Positions 7,697-14,733 of a stretch of DNA of 34,670 nt are shown here, one piece after another. The stretch comes from an uncultured bacterium (GTDB lineage: Bacteria; Bacillota; Limnochordia; DTU080; JAAYLA01). The stretch lies in contig CALKAQ010000102.1 in the NCBI GenBank assembly GCA_937983075.1, positions 1 to 34,670 of the forward strand, written 5' to 3'. Every line of letters starts with the position of its first letter. Position 1 is the stretch's first letter. A program made the position numbers and the translations under genes. Under the pieces are notes generated by a model that had not been told where the DNA came from, searched no databases, and saw only the letters and a list, made by a program, of their open reading frames with translations.

Positions 7697-8569
7697 TTAG
7701 TCAACGGGGCCGGAGGCAACCGGCAAGCCCGCGGCAATCCACCCGGTCATCGATGCTTCGAAGTTGCGAACGTCTTCGAAGCCAGCAACTCGAAAGACCC
7801 AGTAGATTTGCGACGCAAGTCGGCCGCGGGTGCAGAATGCCACCAACGAATTGTTGAGGTCAACCCCAGCGTCGATGAGTATGGCTTCAATCTCTTCCGG
7901 CGATTTGAGGTAGGCGGTGCCGTCGATGAAGTATTCATCCGCTGGGGTGACGTGAGCGTTGGCTGCAGGAAGTCGAGAAGTCAAGAAAGAACGCTGATTT
8001 CTAGCGTCGATGAAGCTGTAGCTCGTGTCGTCCAGATGTTCTTGAACCCATTCAATGCTGGCAAAGCGCTGCTCCTGGACGTTCGGTACGAACTCGGCCG
8101 GTGCGTAGGTGTTCACGGTGGTTTCTACCGGATAACCTTCGGCAATCCAGCCGTCAATGCCGCCGTTCAGGATCTTGACGTTTTCATGGCCGAGGTAGTC
8201 CAATACCCAGAACGTATACGTGGCGTCCGAACGGTTGCCCCAATAAATCACCACGAGATCGTCGTTGCCGATACCGGCCGCGGAGAGCTGAGCGACGGCG
8301 TTTTCGACACCGGCGAATTCGAAGTCGAAGTTGTCGTTGGTGATGAGAACGTTGACATCCCAGTGGATGGCGCCGGGAATGTGTCCGTTTTCGTATGCGG
8401 CCCGGCTTTGCGTATCGAGAATGCGCAGGTTCTCGCTCCCGAGCAGTTCGTTGAGCTCAGCTGCGGTGATGATGAACGGGTTGCCCGAATAGTCGTGTGC
8501 AGCAGCCACGCCAAAGGCGCTGATGACGAGCAACAAGACGGTGAGCAACTGGGTAAGTCGACGGGACAT
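7697..8569 (-). CDS. Exported tandem-rhodanese sulfurtransferase
   Basis: The 290-residue protein has a signal peptide (M-S-R-R, hydrophobic core, A-A-A-H-D near 22-26) and two rhodanese domains. The N-terminal domain (about 33-150) has the usual L-D-T-Q-x-x-x-x-Y-x-x-G-H-I-P-G-A motif, but its active loop (Y-W-G-N-R-S-D) has no Cys. The C-terminal domain (about 168-288) carries the catalytic Cys246 in C-T-R-G-R-L. This is the normal arrangement in thiosulfate/3-mercaptopyruvate sulfurtransferases, which move sulfane sulfur to a thiophilic acceptor. It probably works outside the cytoplasmic membrane. ATG 8569 follows AAGGAGTGA by about 8 bases. A near-consensus promoter and a palindrome lie just upstream. 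Confidence 0.85.
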   Translation of the reverse strand: MSRRLTQLLTVLLLVISAFGVAAAHDYSGNPFIITAAELNELLGSENLRILDTQSRAAYENGHIPGAIHWDVNVLITNDNFDFEFAGVENAVAQLSAAGIGNDDLVVIYWGNRSDATYTFWVLDYLGHENVKILNGGIDGWIAEGYPVETTVNTYAPAEFVPNVQEQRFASIEWVQEHLDDTSYSFIDARNQRSFLTSRLPAANAHVTPADEYFIDGTAYLKSPEEIEAILIDAGVDLNNSLVAFCTRGRLASQIYWVFRVAGFEDVRNFEASMTGWIAAGLPVASGPVD

Positions 8570-8606
8570 CGATGATCACTCCTTAATGCTTATAATTACG
8601 ATCAGA

Positions 8607-8618
8607 ATACCCGGGTAT
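8607..8618. promoter_or_regulatory. ATACCCGGGTAT palindrome, possible operator of the rhodanese gene
   Basis: A perfect 12-bp palindrome lies just downstream of the predicted transcription start of the rhodanese gene. Its C-run/G-run core with AT/TA flanks recalls operators of CsoR/CstR-family repressors, which in other bacteria control sulfurtransferase genes in response to persulfides. No such regulator is encoded here, and the core is shorter than known sites. Confidence 0.35.
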
Positions 8619-8630
8619 GTTGCTGAGAGA

Positions 8631-8659
8631 AGAATAACATGCCGGCGGCGCCTTGTCAA
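8631..8659 (-). promoter_or_regulatory. Sigma-A-type promoter of the rhodanese gene
   Basis: On the minus strand, TTGACA (8659-8654), a 17-base spacer and TATTCT (8636-8631). The -35 is perfect and the -10 matches four of six. The transcript would start near 8624 with a leader of about 55 bases. Confidence 0.7.
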
Positions 8660-8791
8660 ACAGTTTTGTGGAAAAAATCGCCGCGAAAATGAGAGAAGAA
8701 GAAGGATTATGCAGGGTCAGTTACTAAATTTATGGCGAGTGTAAATTTTAACGGGGTCGGGGCTACGACTTCAAAGGAGGTAGCCATCGTC

Positions 8792-9064
8792 ATGTATTCC
8801 CGTGTTCAAAACAATGCGCTGACGTCGGAGAACGTGGAGAAGATGGTAGGACCCCGTCTGAGCAACGATGTTTCTATTGACGTATTGGGATTGTCCCGTC
8901 GCTCAAGGAATGCCCTTGTGCGAAGCGGAATCCGAACCATAGGGGCTCTCAAGCAAAAAGCGGCTATTGAGGGCGGAATCGAATCGCTGTACGGTATCGG
9001 CGAAAAAAGCGCTTCGGAAATCCGACAGGCAGTGGCGTCCCTTCTCGCCGTGGAGAGAAACTAG
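8792..9064 (+). CDS. Free-standing RNA polymerase alpha C-terminal-domain-like protein
   Basis: The 90-residue protein has I-D-V-L-G-L-S-x-R-S-x-N-A-L-x-R-S-G-I-x-T (about 30-50) and L-Y-G-I-G-E-K-S-A-S-E-I (about 68-79). These match the two helix-hairpin-helix elements of the alpha-subunit C-terminal domain (L-x-x-S-x-R-S-x-N-x-L-x-x-x-G-I and G-x-K-S). The alpha N-terminal assembly domain is absent, so this is a stand-alone DNA- or protein-binding module. It could influence transcription, but no target is evident. ATG 8792 is preferred because AAAGGAGGT (8773-8781) lies 10 bases upstream. ATG 8732 in the same frame has no ribosome site. It is monocistronic and divergent from the rhodanese gene. 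Confidence 0.7.
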   Translation: MYSRVQNNALTSENVEKMVGPRLSNDVSIDVLGLSRRSRNALVRSGIRTIGALKQKAAIEGGIESLYGIGEKSASEIRQAVASLLAVERN

Positions 9065-9256
9065 CCGCTGGCTCATCGCCATAGGTGTTGTATAGGAGGG
9101 CGTTCACGGGGGTCGGATTGGTCTCTTTTCGCTAATCAGCCAATGGTGGCACAGGGCTGAGGCGGAGCGAAGAGCCGGCAGGGCCGGGCGATATTCCTGT
9201 TGAATAGGTGTGTAACAAACTGGGATGTTGCACGCTTTGCCAAAGGCTGGGATACC

Positions 9257-9391
9257 GTGAAGGAGAAGCATTTCTTCGTAGAAGTGTGGAATCCGTTTCG
9301 GCTCGTGGGCGTTCGGCTTTACCGCGATCGCAACCGCTCGTGGTGGATCAAGTTTGGCCGAGTGAAAATACGGCGCATTGGGCATTGGTAA
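9257..9391 (+). CDS. Possible small Trp/Arg-rich protein (44 residues)
   Basis: A frame from GTG 9257 to TAA 9391 encodes 44 residues with a beta-rich look: F-F-V-E-V-W-N-P-F-R-L-V-G-V-R-L-Y, then S-W-W-I-K-F-G-R-V-K-I. The pattern looks protein-like, but the ribosome site is weak. It could be a short gene, the tail of a decayed gene starting further up (the frame stays open from TTG 9200), or chance. No family was recognised. Confidence 0.25.
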   Translation: MKEKHFFVEVWNPFRLVGVRLYRDRNRSWWIKFGRVKIRRIGHW

Positions 9392-9485
9392 TCCGTGCCT
9401 GGTTCGAGCGGGCAACATCGTCGCAGTGTCAAGCACGGCTGCTTGTACTGCGGTAACATGGCGGTAAAGGTGTGGAGTAGTGCGA

Positions 9486-10709
9486 ATGACATCGTTGCGC
9501 CCTGAGGTTCGGCCTGAAGAAGTCGGCCTCTCTGCTGCGCGTTTGGAGCGCATTCGGCCTCTATTGCAGCATTACGTCGATTCCGGTAAGCTGGCGGGCG
9601 TTGTTTCAGTCATTGCTCGTCATGGAAAGCTGGTACACGTCGAAGCCGTAGGCTGGTTGGATGCGGAAAACGAAGTGCCCATGACAACCGATGCGATTTT
9701 CCGCATCTATTCAATGACCAAGCCCATCACCAGTGCAGCTGCCCTGATGTTGTACGAAGAGGGGCGGTTTCAGCTCGATGATCCCGTGTCCATGTACATC
9801 CCGGCGTTTCGGCATGCCGAGGTGTTCACGGGTCAACGAGAAGGGCTGATAGAAACGGTTGCGCCTAAGCGCCCGATTACGGTGCGCGACTTGTTCACGC
9901 ACACTGCGGGGCTCGTTTTGGAGCCGCCGCTAGGCTCGCCGTTGGTCCCGTTGTTCAAAGCCGCCAATCTCGGTCATTACGATCAAACGTTAGAAGAAAA
10001 AGTCCACAGGTGGATTGAGCTGCCGCTTGCGTACCACCCGGGCGAACATTGGGGTTACGGTGACTCCACCGATGTCTTGGCGTACCTCATCGAGGTGTTG
10101 TCGGGTCAGCCTTTCGACGTCTTCCTGCAGGAACGCATTTTTGAACCGTTAGGCATGAACGATACGGGATTTTACGTTCCTGAGGAAAAGCTTCATCGGT
10201 TGGCGACTGTATACGGGCGGCCACGCCGCGGGGAATTGCAAGTGGTTGAATCGAGTCACGACAGTCCGTTTGCCCAACGGCGCAAGTTGCTTTCCGGCAG
10301 CGCAGGACTGGTATCTACCGCTGCCGACTATCTCCGCTTTGCGCAAGCGCTGCTGAACGGCGGAGAGTGGGAAGGCACTCGCCTGTTGGGACGCAAAACG
10401 GTCGAACTCATGACGCAAAATCATTTGCCCGAGGCGTTGATTCCTTTTGAATTGCCGTGGCGAAACCTCGAGCATTACACCAAAGGATGCGGCTTTGGCT
10501 TAGGTGTGCGAGTCGTGCGCGATGTGCCGGCCACCGGAATTGTAGGCTCCGTAGGCGAGTATGGCTGGGCTGGCAAGAACAACACGTTTTATTGGGCCGA
10601 CCCAAAAGAAGGATTGGTCCTGCTGCTTTTCACCCAGTTCCAGCCGTTTTTGTTCTATCCCATCGATCGCCAGTTCAAAGTGCTCGCCTATCAGGCAATC
10701 GAAGCGTAG
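9486..10709 (+). CDS. Serine hydrolase of the class C beta-lactamase family
   Basis: The 407-residue protein has the family's S-x-x-K motif as S-M-T-K (Ser76, Lys79), preceded by the typical F-R-I-Y segment. It also has the second motif as Y-G-D-S (Tyr191) and an H-T-A-G-L motif. The usual K-T-G position is a G-W-A-G-K-N-N region like that of EstB-type esterases. It lacks a clear signal peptide, so it may be a cytoplasmic esterase or peptidase rather than a beta-lactamase; the substrate is not deducible. ATG 9486 is chosen because GGTGTGGAG is about 9 bases upstream; GTG 9480 is the alternative. A strong hairpin follows. Confidence 0.8.
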   Translation: MTSLRPEVRPEEVGLSAARLERIRPLLQHYVDSGKLAGVVSVIARHGKLVHVEAVGWLDAENEVPMTTDAIFRIYSMTKPITSAAALMLYEEGRFQLDDPVSMYIPAFRHAEVFTGQREGLIETVAPKRPITVRDLFTHTAGLVLEPPLGSPLVPLFKAANLGHYDQTLEEKVHRWIELPLAYHPGEHWGYGDSTDVLAYLIEVLSGQPFDVFLQERIFEPLGMNDTGFYVPEEKLHRLATVYGRPRRGELQVVESSHDSPFAQRRKLLSGSAGLVSTAADYLRFAQALLNGGEWEGTRLLGRKTVELMTQNHLPEALIPFELPWRNLEHYTKGCGFGLGVRVVRDVPATGIVGSVGEYGWAGKNNTFYWADPKEGLVLLLFTQFQPFLFYPIDRQFKVLAYQAIEA

Positions 10710-10740
10710 GCGGAGCCGAACAACGCAAGAACGCAAGAAC

Positions 10741-10768
10741 AAACCGCTGCGAACGATCGCAGCGGTTT
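10741..10768. terminator. Bidirectional terminator hairpin
   Basis: Perfect 12-bp arms (10741-10752 and 10757-10768) with a 4-base loop lie between convergent genes ending at 10709 and 10774. The stem ends in AAA/TTT and is followed on the plus strand by a T-rich stretch (ATTCATTATT). Confidence 0.75.
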
Positions 10769-10773
10769 ATTCA

Positions 10774-12186
10774 TTATTCACGGAGCCGCAGGCTGGCCAC
10801 GCTTTCAATGTGGTGTGTGTGCGGAAACATGTCCACCGGCTGCACGGTTTCGACGGTGTACATGTCGGCGAGCATCGCGATGTCCCGCGCTTGCGTTTGC
10901 GGATTGCAGCTCACGTAAACGAGGCGTGGCGGACGCAAGCGGGCAATTTGCTCGACGACCTTGGCGTGCATGCCGGCACGGGGCGGATCGGTGATCAAGA
11001 CATCGGGTGCGCCGTGGCGCTGCACGAGGGCGTCGGAGAAAATGTCCCGCGTGTCGCCGGCATAAAAAGTGCAGTTGTGGATGTTGTTCAGCTCGGCGTT
11101 CGTGCGGGCGTTTTCGATGGCTTCTTCCACCAGCTCAATGCCGACGACGTGCTTGACGTGCGGCGCCATAAACAACGAGATGGTGCCTGCACCGCAGTAA
11201 AGGTCGTATAAAAGATCGTCGGACTGCAGTTCGGCAAATTCCCGCGCGACTTCATAAAGGCGTTCGGCTTGCCGGGTGTTGGTCTGAAAAAACGCCATCG
11301 GCCCGATGCGGAACAAATACGGTCCGATGCGGTCGTGAATGTGGCCGGGACCGAAAATCACATGGGTGGTCTCGCCGAAGGCAGTTTGGGCGACGCTGCT
11401 GTTGATGGTGTTGACGAACGTCGTCACCGCTGGAAAGCGTTCTTGCAGATAAGCGCCTAAGAGCTCCATACGCTCGGGATCGTAACGGTTTGTGACGAGG
11501 TTGACCATCACTTCTCCGGTATGCTCGCCTTGACGGATGACGAGATGACGCAAATATCCTTCGGAGCGGCGAATGTCCCACGGTTCCCACCTGTGTTCCT
11601 TAGCGAATTCCCGGATCGCGTTCACCAGTTGGACGCTGAGTTCGGACTGCAAGTAGCACACTTGCAGGTCGAGCACTTTGTCGAAATGGCCCGGCACGTG
11701 CAGCCCGAGCGCGAAATCTCGATCGTAGGTCGCTTCGGACGCGATTTCATCGGGAGTGAGCCAGCGCTGCGCACTGAATGAGAACTCCATTTTGTTGCGA
11801 TAGTAAAAGATTTGCTCGGAGCCGATGGTCGGCCGCATGATGGCCGGATCCAGCCCGTGCGCCTGAAAGATCTCCTCGACGCGACGCTGCTTGCTCACCA
11901 GCTGCGCTTCGTACGCGACGTGCTGCCATTGGCAGCCGCCACAGTAATAGGCGTAGATGCAGCGGGGGGACGTCCGCAAATCGCTTGCTTCCAAAACTTC
12001 TTCTAGGCGGGCTTCCGCCAAGCCTTTTTTCCGCCGAGTGCGTACGACGGTCGCTCGCACCTTGTCGCCAGGGACGGCGCCTGACACCTGAATCTCCATA
12101 TCACCGACACGCGCCACCGATTTGCCTTTGTCGGCAAATGCCTCGATCTCCAATTCCAGCGTCGTGCCCCGTTTGATGCTTGCCAT
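10774..12186 (-). CDS. rlmD: 23S rRNA (uracil-C5)-methyltransferase, RlmD/TrmA family
   Basis: The 470-residue enzyme has an N-terminal TRAM domain (about 1-60) and a 4Fe-4S site of Cys76-x5-Cys82-x2-Cys85 plus Cys177. The C-terminal Rossmann methyltransferase domain has the SAM loop D-L-Y-C-G-A-G-T-I-S and the D-P-P-R-A-G motif. The catalytic Cys427 lies in V-S-C-N-P. These features place it in the group that makes 5-methyluridine in 23S rRNA. Whether it modifies U1939, U747 or both cannot be told from sequence; in Bacillota a single RlmCD can do both. The nearest Shine-Dalgarno (AGGAGG) is about 14 bases before ATG 12186, unusually far, but there is no other in-frame start between. Confidence 0.9.
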   Translation of the reverse strand: MASIKRGTTLELEIEAFADKGKSVARVGDMEIQVSGAVPGDKVRATVVRTRRKKGLAEARLEEVLEASDLRTSPRCIYAYYCGGCQWQHVAYEAQLVSKQRRVEEIFQAHGLDPAIMRPTIGSEQIFYYRNKMEFSFSAQRWLTPDEIASEATYDRDFALGLHVPGHFDKVLDLQVCYLQSELSVQLVNAIREFAKEHRWEPWDIRRSEGYLRHLVIRQGEHTGEVMVNLVTNRYDPERMELLGAYLQERFPAVTTFVNTINSSVAQTAFGETTHVIFGPGHIHDRIGPYLFRIGPMAFFQTNTRQAERLYEVAREFAELQSDDLLYDLYCGAGTISLFMAPHVKHVVGIELVEEAIENARTNAELNNIHNCTFYAGDTRDIFSDALVQRHGAPDVLITDPPRAGMHAKVVEQIARLRPPRLVYVSCNPQTQARDIAMLADMYTVETVQPVDMFPHTHHIESVASLRLRE

Positions 12187-12356
12187 CGTTGGATTGCGGT
12201 CCTCCTGCCGTTGGTCTTAGACCCCTGATGAAATGTTCCATAGGTAGTATTCTCTTGGGCATGTGCGTACCCTGCCCCGGCCGTGAACAGCGGCGTCAAG
12301 GTGTGATTGCAGCGGCGGTGACTGCGGGAGGCAGCGAATGGCAATTGGGGCCAGGA

Positions 12357-12385
12357 TTGACGGAAAAAGGCCCTGTGGGTAGGAT
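12357..12385 (+). promoter_or_regulatory. Probable promoter of the MarR/epimerase operon
   Basis: TTGACG (12357-12362), a 17-base spacer and TAGGAT (12380-12385) lie about 60 bases before the MarR start. The -35 matches five of six and the -10 four of six. The AT-rich GATAAAATAGTATTT downstream could include an operator, but no clean palindrome was found. Confidence 0.45.
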
Positions 12386-12444
12386 AAAATAGTATTTGCT
12401 GGACTCAAACAAGTATGTTTCTTTGCAGGGAAGGAGTTCGTTCC

Positions 12445-12909
12445 TTGAAAGAGAGTCCCCAGCCGCTGGATCCACAGGTTCGTCAATCCCTATCGCTTTG
12501 GGTGGTCATGCACCGTACGCTGGCAACGCTGACCCGGCGTGCCGAAAGCGATATTCGTGAACGTGGTTTCTCGCTCACGGAGTGGGGAGTCCTCGAGTAT
12601 CTTTACCACAAGGGGCGGCAGCCTTTAGCCAATATCAGCCGCAAAGTGTTGATCACAACGGGGAGCGTCACCTACGTGATCGACAATTTGGAACGTCGTG
12701 GACTGGTCGAACGGCAACGATGCGAATATGACCGGCGCATCATTTATGCCGTGCTGACCGAACAAGGAAGGGCCATCATGCAGGCCGAATTCCCACGGCA
12801 TGCCGAAGCTGTGCACGACATGATGAAACCGTTGACCTCAACGGAGAAAGAAACGGTCAAGGCTCTGCTGAAAAAGCTGGGTCTGGAAAACGCCGTTACG
12901 GACGCTTAA
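12445..12909 (+). CDS. MarR-family transcriptional regulator (MhqR/YkvE-like)
   Basis: The 154-residue protein has a winged helix with recognition region I-S-R-K-V-L-I-T-T-G-S-V-T-Y-V-I-D-N-L-E-R-R-G-L-V, and a wing ending D-R-R-I-I-Y-A-V-L-T-E-Q-G. The phrases Y-H-K-G-x-Q-P and S-V-T-Y-V-I-D-x-L are close to MhqR-type repressors that respond to quinones or electrophiles. No Cys sits at the usual sensing position near the N-terminus, so the ligand is unknown. TTG 12445 has AAGGAG 8 bases upstream; ATG 12415 in frame has no ribosome site. The epimerase gene follows after 18 bases, so the regulator may control it as well as itself. Confidence 0.8.
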   Translation: MKESPQPLDPQVRQSLSLWVVMHRTLATLTRRAESDIRERGFSLTEWGVLEYLYHKGRQPLANISRKVLITTGSVTYVIDNLERRGLVERQRCEYDRRIIYAVLTEQGRAIMQAEFPRHAEAVHDMMKPLTSTEKETVKALLKKLGLENAVTDA

Positions 12910-12927
12910 ACACGGAGGATGAACAGC

Positions 12928-14097
12928 TTGCCCGGAAACCGTCGAACCGACCGTAGGCCGCAGCGAGTGGTCATGGCCTTCGGCACACGGCCGGAGGCGA
13001 TCAAAATGGCGCCGGTGTACCGGGCGCTGCAATCGTTGCCGGGGATTGAGCCGGTCGTCTTGTTGACCGGTCAGCACGAAGAGCAGCTGCGACAAGCGCT
13101 CGATTTTTTCGGAATTCCCGCGGCACACAATTTGTCCGTTATGACCGAACGGCAGGAGCTGACCGATCTGGCGGCCCGCATCTTGCCGCACGCCGCCAGA
13201 AGCTTCCGTGCACTGGAAGCGGATTATGTGCTGGTCCACGGCGATACGCTCACAACTTTCGTTTGTGCCTGGGCGGCGTTTTTGGAACGACTTCCGGTGG
13301 GGCATGTTGAGGCCGGGCTGCGGAGTGCCAATTTGGCAGAGCCTTTTCCCGAGGAAGCCAACCGGCGCCTCACCGGCGTGATTGCCGATGTACATCTCGC
13401 CCCGACCGCGGCGGCGCGGCACAACTTGCTGCGGGAAGGCGTCGATCCCGATCGCATCGTGGTTACCGGGCAAACCGGAATCGATGCCATATTGGAGGCT
13501 GCCCGGCTGGGCACGTATCCCGGTGAGCTGCCGCCAAGCCCCTATGTAGTGATTACGCTGCACCGGCGGGAAAATTGGCCTCACCTGCGTGCGTTGTGCC
13601 AAGCGCTGGCCTACTTGGCACGTGCGCATCCTCACGTTACCTTCATTTATCCTATCCACATGAACCCCATCGTGCGAGAACGTGTCTATCCGGTTTTGGA
13701 CGGCATCTGCAACGTCTGGCTCATCGAGCCCCTTGAATACGGCGCCATGGCCGTGTTGCTGCGTGAAAGCACGCTGATTGTCACGGATTCGGGCGGTCTG
13801 CAGGAAGAAGGCGCAGCCTTGGGAGTACCCGTTGTCGTGGTGCGGAACGTTACCGAGCGTCCGGAGGGTGTGGACAGCGGCATCCTGCGGTTGGCGGGTA
13901 CGGATCCGCAGCGCTTGATCGAAGTAGTTGGCGAGCTGCTCGCGTCGGAAAGCGAGCGTCGGCGCATGCAGGCAGCCGTGAATCCGTACGGCGACGGCCA
14001 AGCGGCGGTTCGGGTGGCCCAAGCGGTGGCGTGGCGGCTCGGCTTGGCAGAGCGGCCGGACGACTGGTCACCGACGACTGTGCAGTCGTTGGGTTAA
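12928..14097 (+). CDS. wecB: UDP-N-acetylglucosamine 2-epimerase (non-hydrolysing)
   Basis: The 389-residue GT-B-fold enzyme interconverts UDP-GlcNAc and UDP-ManNAc, a precursor for wall or surface glycans. Family motifs are present: G-T-R-P-E-A-I-K-M-A-P-V (about 19-30), H-G-D-T (Asp106), V-E-A-G-L-R-S (Glu128), P-E-E-x-N-R (Glu142), L-H-R-R-E-N (His212) and S-G-G-L-Q-E-E near 290, followed by T-E-R-P-E-G. TTG 12928 is chosen because GGAGG (12914-12918) is 9 bases before it but directly abuts ATG 12919, too close to use. It lies 18 bases after the MarR gene. No other ManNAc gene is in the window. Confidence 0.9.
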   Translation: MPGNRRTDRRPQRVVMAFGTRPEAIKMAPVYRALQSLPGIEPVVLLTGQHEEQLRQALDFFGIPAAHNLSVMTERQELTDLAARILPHAARSFRALEADYVLVHGDTLTTFVCAWAAFLERLPVGHVEAGLRSANLAEPFPEEANRRLTGVIADVHLAPTAAARHNLLREGVDPDRIVVTGQTGIDAILEAARLGTYPGELPPSPYVVITLHRRENWPHLRALCQALAYLARAHPHVTFIYPIHMNPIVRERVYPVLDGICNVWLIEPLEYGAMAVLLRESTLIVTDSGGLQEEGAALGVPVVVVRNVTERPEGVDSGILRLAGTDPQRLIEVVGELLASESERRRMQAAVNPYGDGQAAVRVAQAVAWRLGLAERPDDWSPTTVQSLG

Positions 14098-14150
14098 TCG
14101 TTCCGGCAGCGGCGGTGATGCAGTTTGGTATGCACTTCGGTGACGTTGCG

Positions 14151-14597
14151 TTACGTGCTGCGATCGCTGTATGTCGGCTGCTGCTTTTGCATGTTTTCGT
14201 TCGCATCGCGGTGCATGCGTTTGCGGCGCAGTTGGCGCACGGTGATCTCCCATCCCGCAAGAATGATGAGCCCGCCAACGATCCCCAGCGAATTCGGAAA
14301 CAAGTCGATCCATTGGCCGGATCGATAGGGGATGTCTCGCTGCACGAATTCGATCAGAACGCCAAATGAAAAGGCAACCGTGCCCGTAATGAAGTAGCGC
14401 AGCCAGGTGCGGAGTCGGGGAAACGCATGGAGCGCCCATCCCAACAAAAAAACGTACACCGCAAACGCACTGACATGATGCCATTTGAGTGTGGGCATGG
14501 CAGCCAGCGCCGGGAGCCGAATCGGCGGTGCGGTAGCGAGCACGATCAGGAGAACAGTATAGGCGAGAACAGGGAGAAATCGGAGCGACGTAAGCAC
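14151..14597 (-). CDS. VanZ-like membrane protein
   Basis: The 148-residue protein has four hydrophobic helices and the VanZ-family conserved polar residues. K38-W-H40-H occurs after the first helix. After the third comes E83-x-x-Q86 (E-F-V-Q), then R-x-G-Q-W-I-D98-L-F-x-N102-S-L-G. Distant VanZ relatives are common in Bacillota; VanZ itself gives low teicoplanin resistance, but most homologues have unknown roles. The C-terminus is charged and low complexity. GTG 14597 is the start, with GAGG about 8 bases upstream. It converges on the epimerase gene. Confidence 0.75.
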   Translation of the reverse strand: MLTSLRFLPVLAYTVLLIVLATAPPIRLPALAAMPTLKWHHVSAFAVYVFLLGWALHAFPRLRTWLRYFITGTVAFSFGVLIEFVQRDIPYRSGQWIDLFPNSLGIVGGLIILAGWEITVRQLRRKRMHRDANENMQKQQPTYSDRST

Positions 14598-14674
14598 CTT
14601 CTTTGCCTCGCAAGGCTATGGTCGGGTAGGTTACAGCGTATTCGTGAACATTCCCGGATGTGCTTTCGGAAAGG

Positions 14675-14720
14675 AACAGGCGGCCGGAGCTGGAGCATCG
14701 GGTACCGGCCGCCTGTTTTT
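14675..14720. terminator. Hairpin downstream of the acyl-CoA synthetase fusion gene
   Basis: Perfect 13-bp arms (14675-14687 and 14705-14717) with a 17-base loop start 16 bases past the stop of the minus-strand fusion gene. The T-run (14716-14720) is on the plus strand. The minus side has only CCTTTCC, so termination there would rely mainly on the stem. Confidence 0.6.
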
Positions 14721-14733
14721 ATGTCATGCCGAC

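Noticed and set aside
7476..7700. 74-codon plus-strand frame across the gene-free region
   Set aside because: It is low-complexity Gly/Ala/Thr sequence made by the 12-base repeat and the 3' hairpin, with no ribosome site.
9104..9553. 149-codon minus-strand frame
   Set aside because: It overlaps the start of the serine hydrolase gene, lacks a ribosome site and has no protein-like pattern.
12838..14022. Long minus-strand frame opposite the UDP-GlcNAc epimerase
   Set aside because: The opposite strand carries an unmistakable WecB with all motifs.
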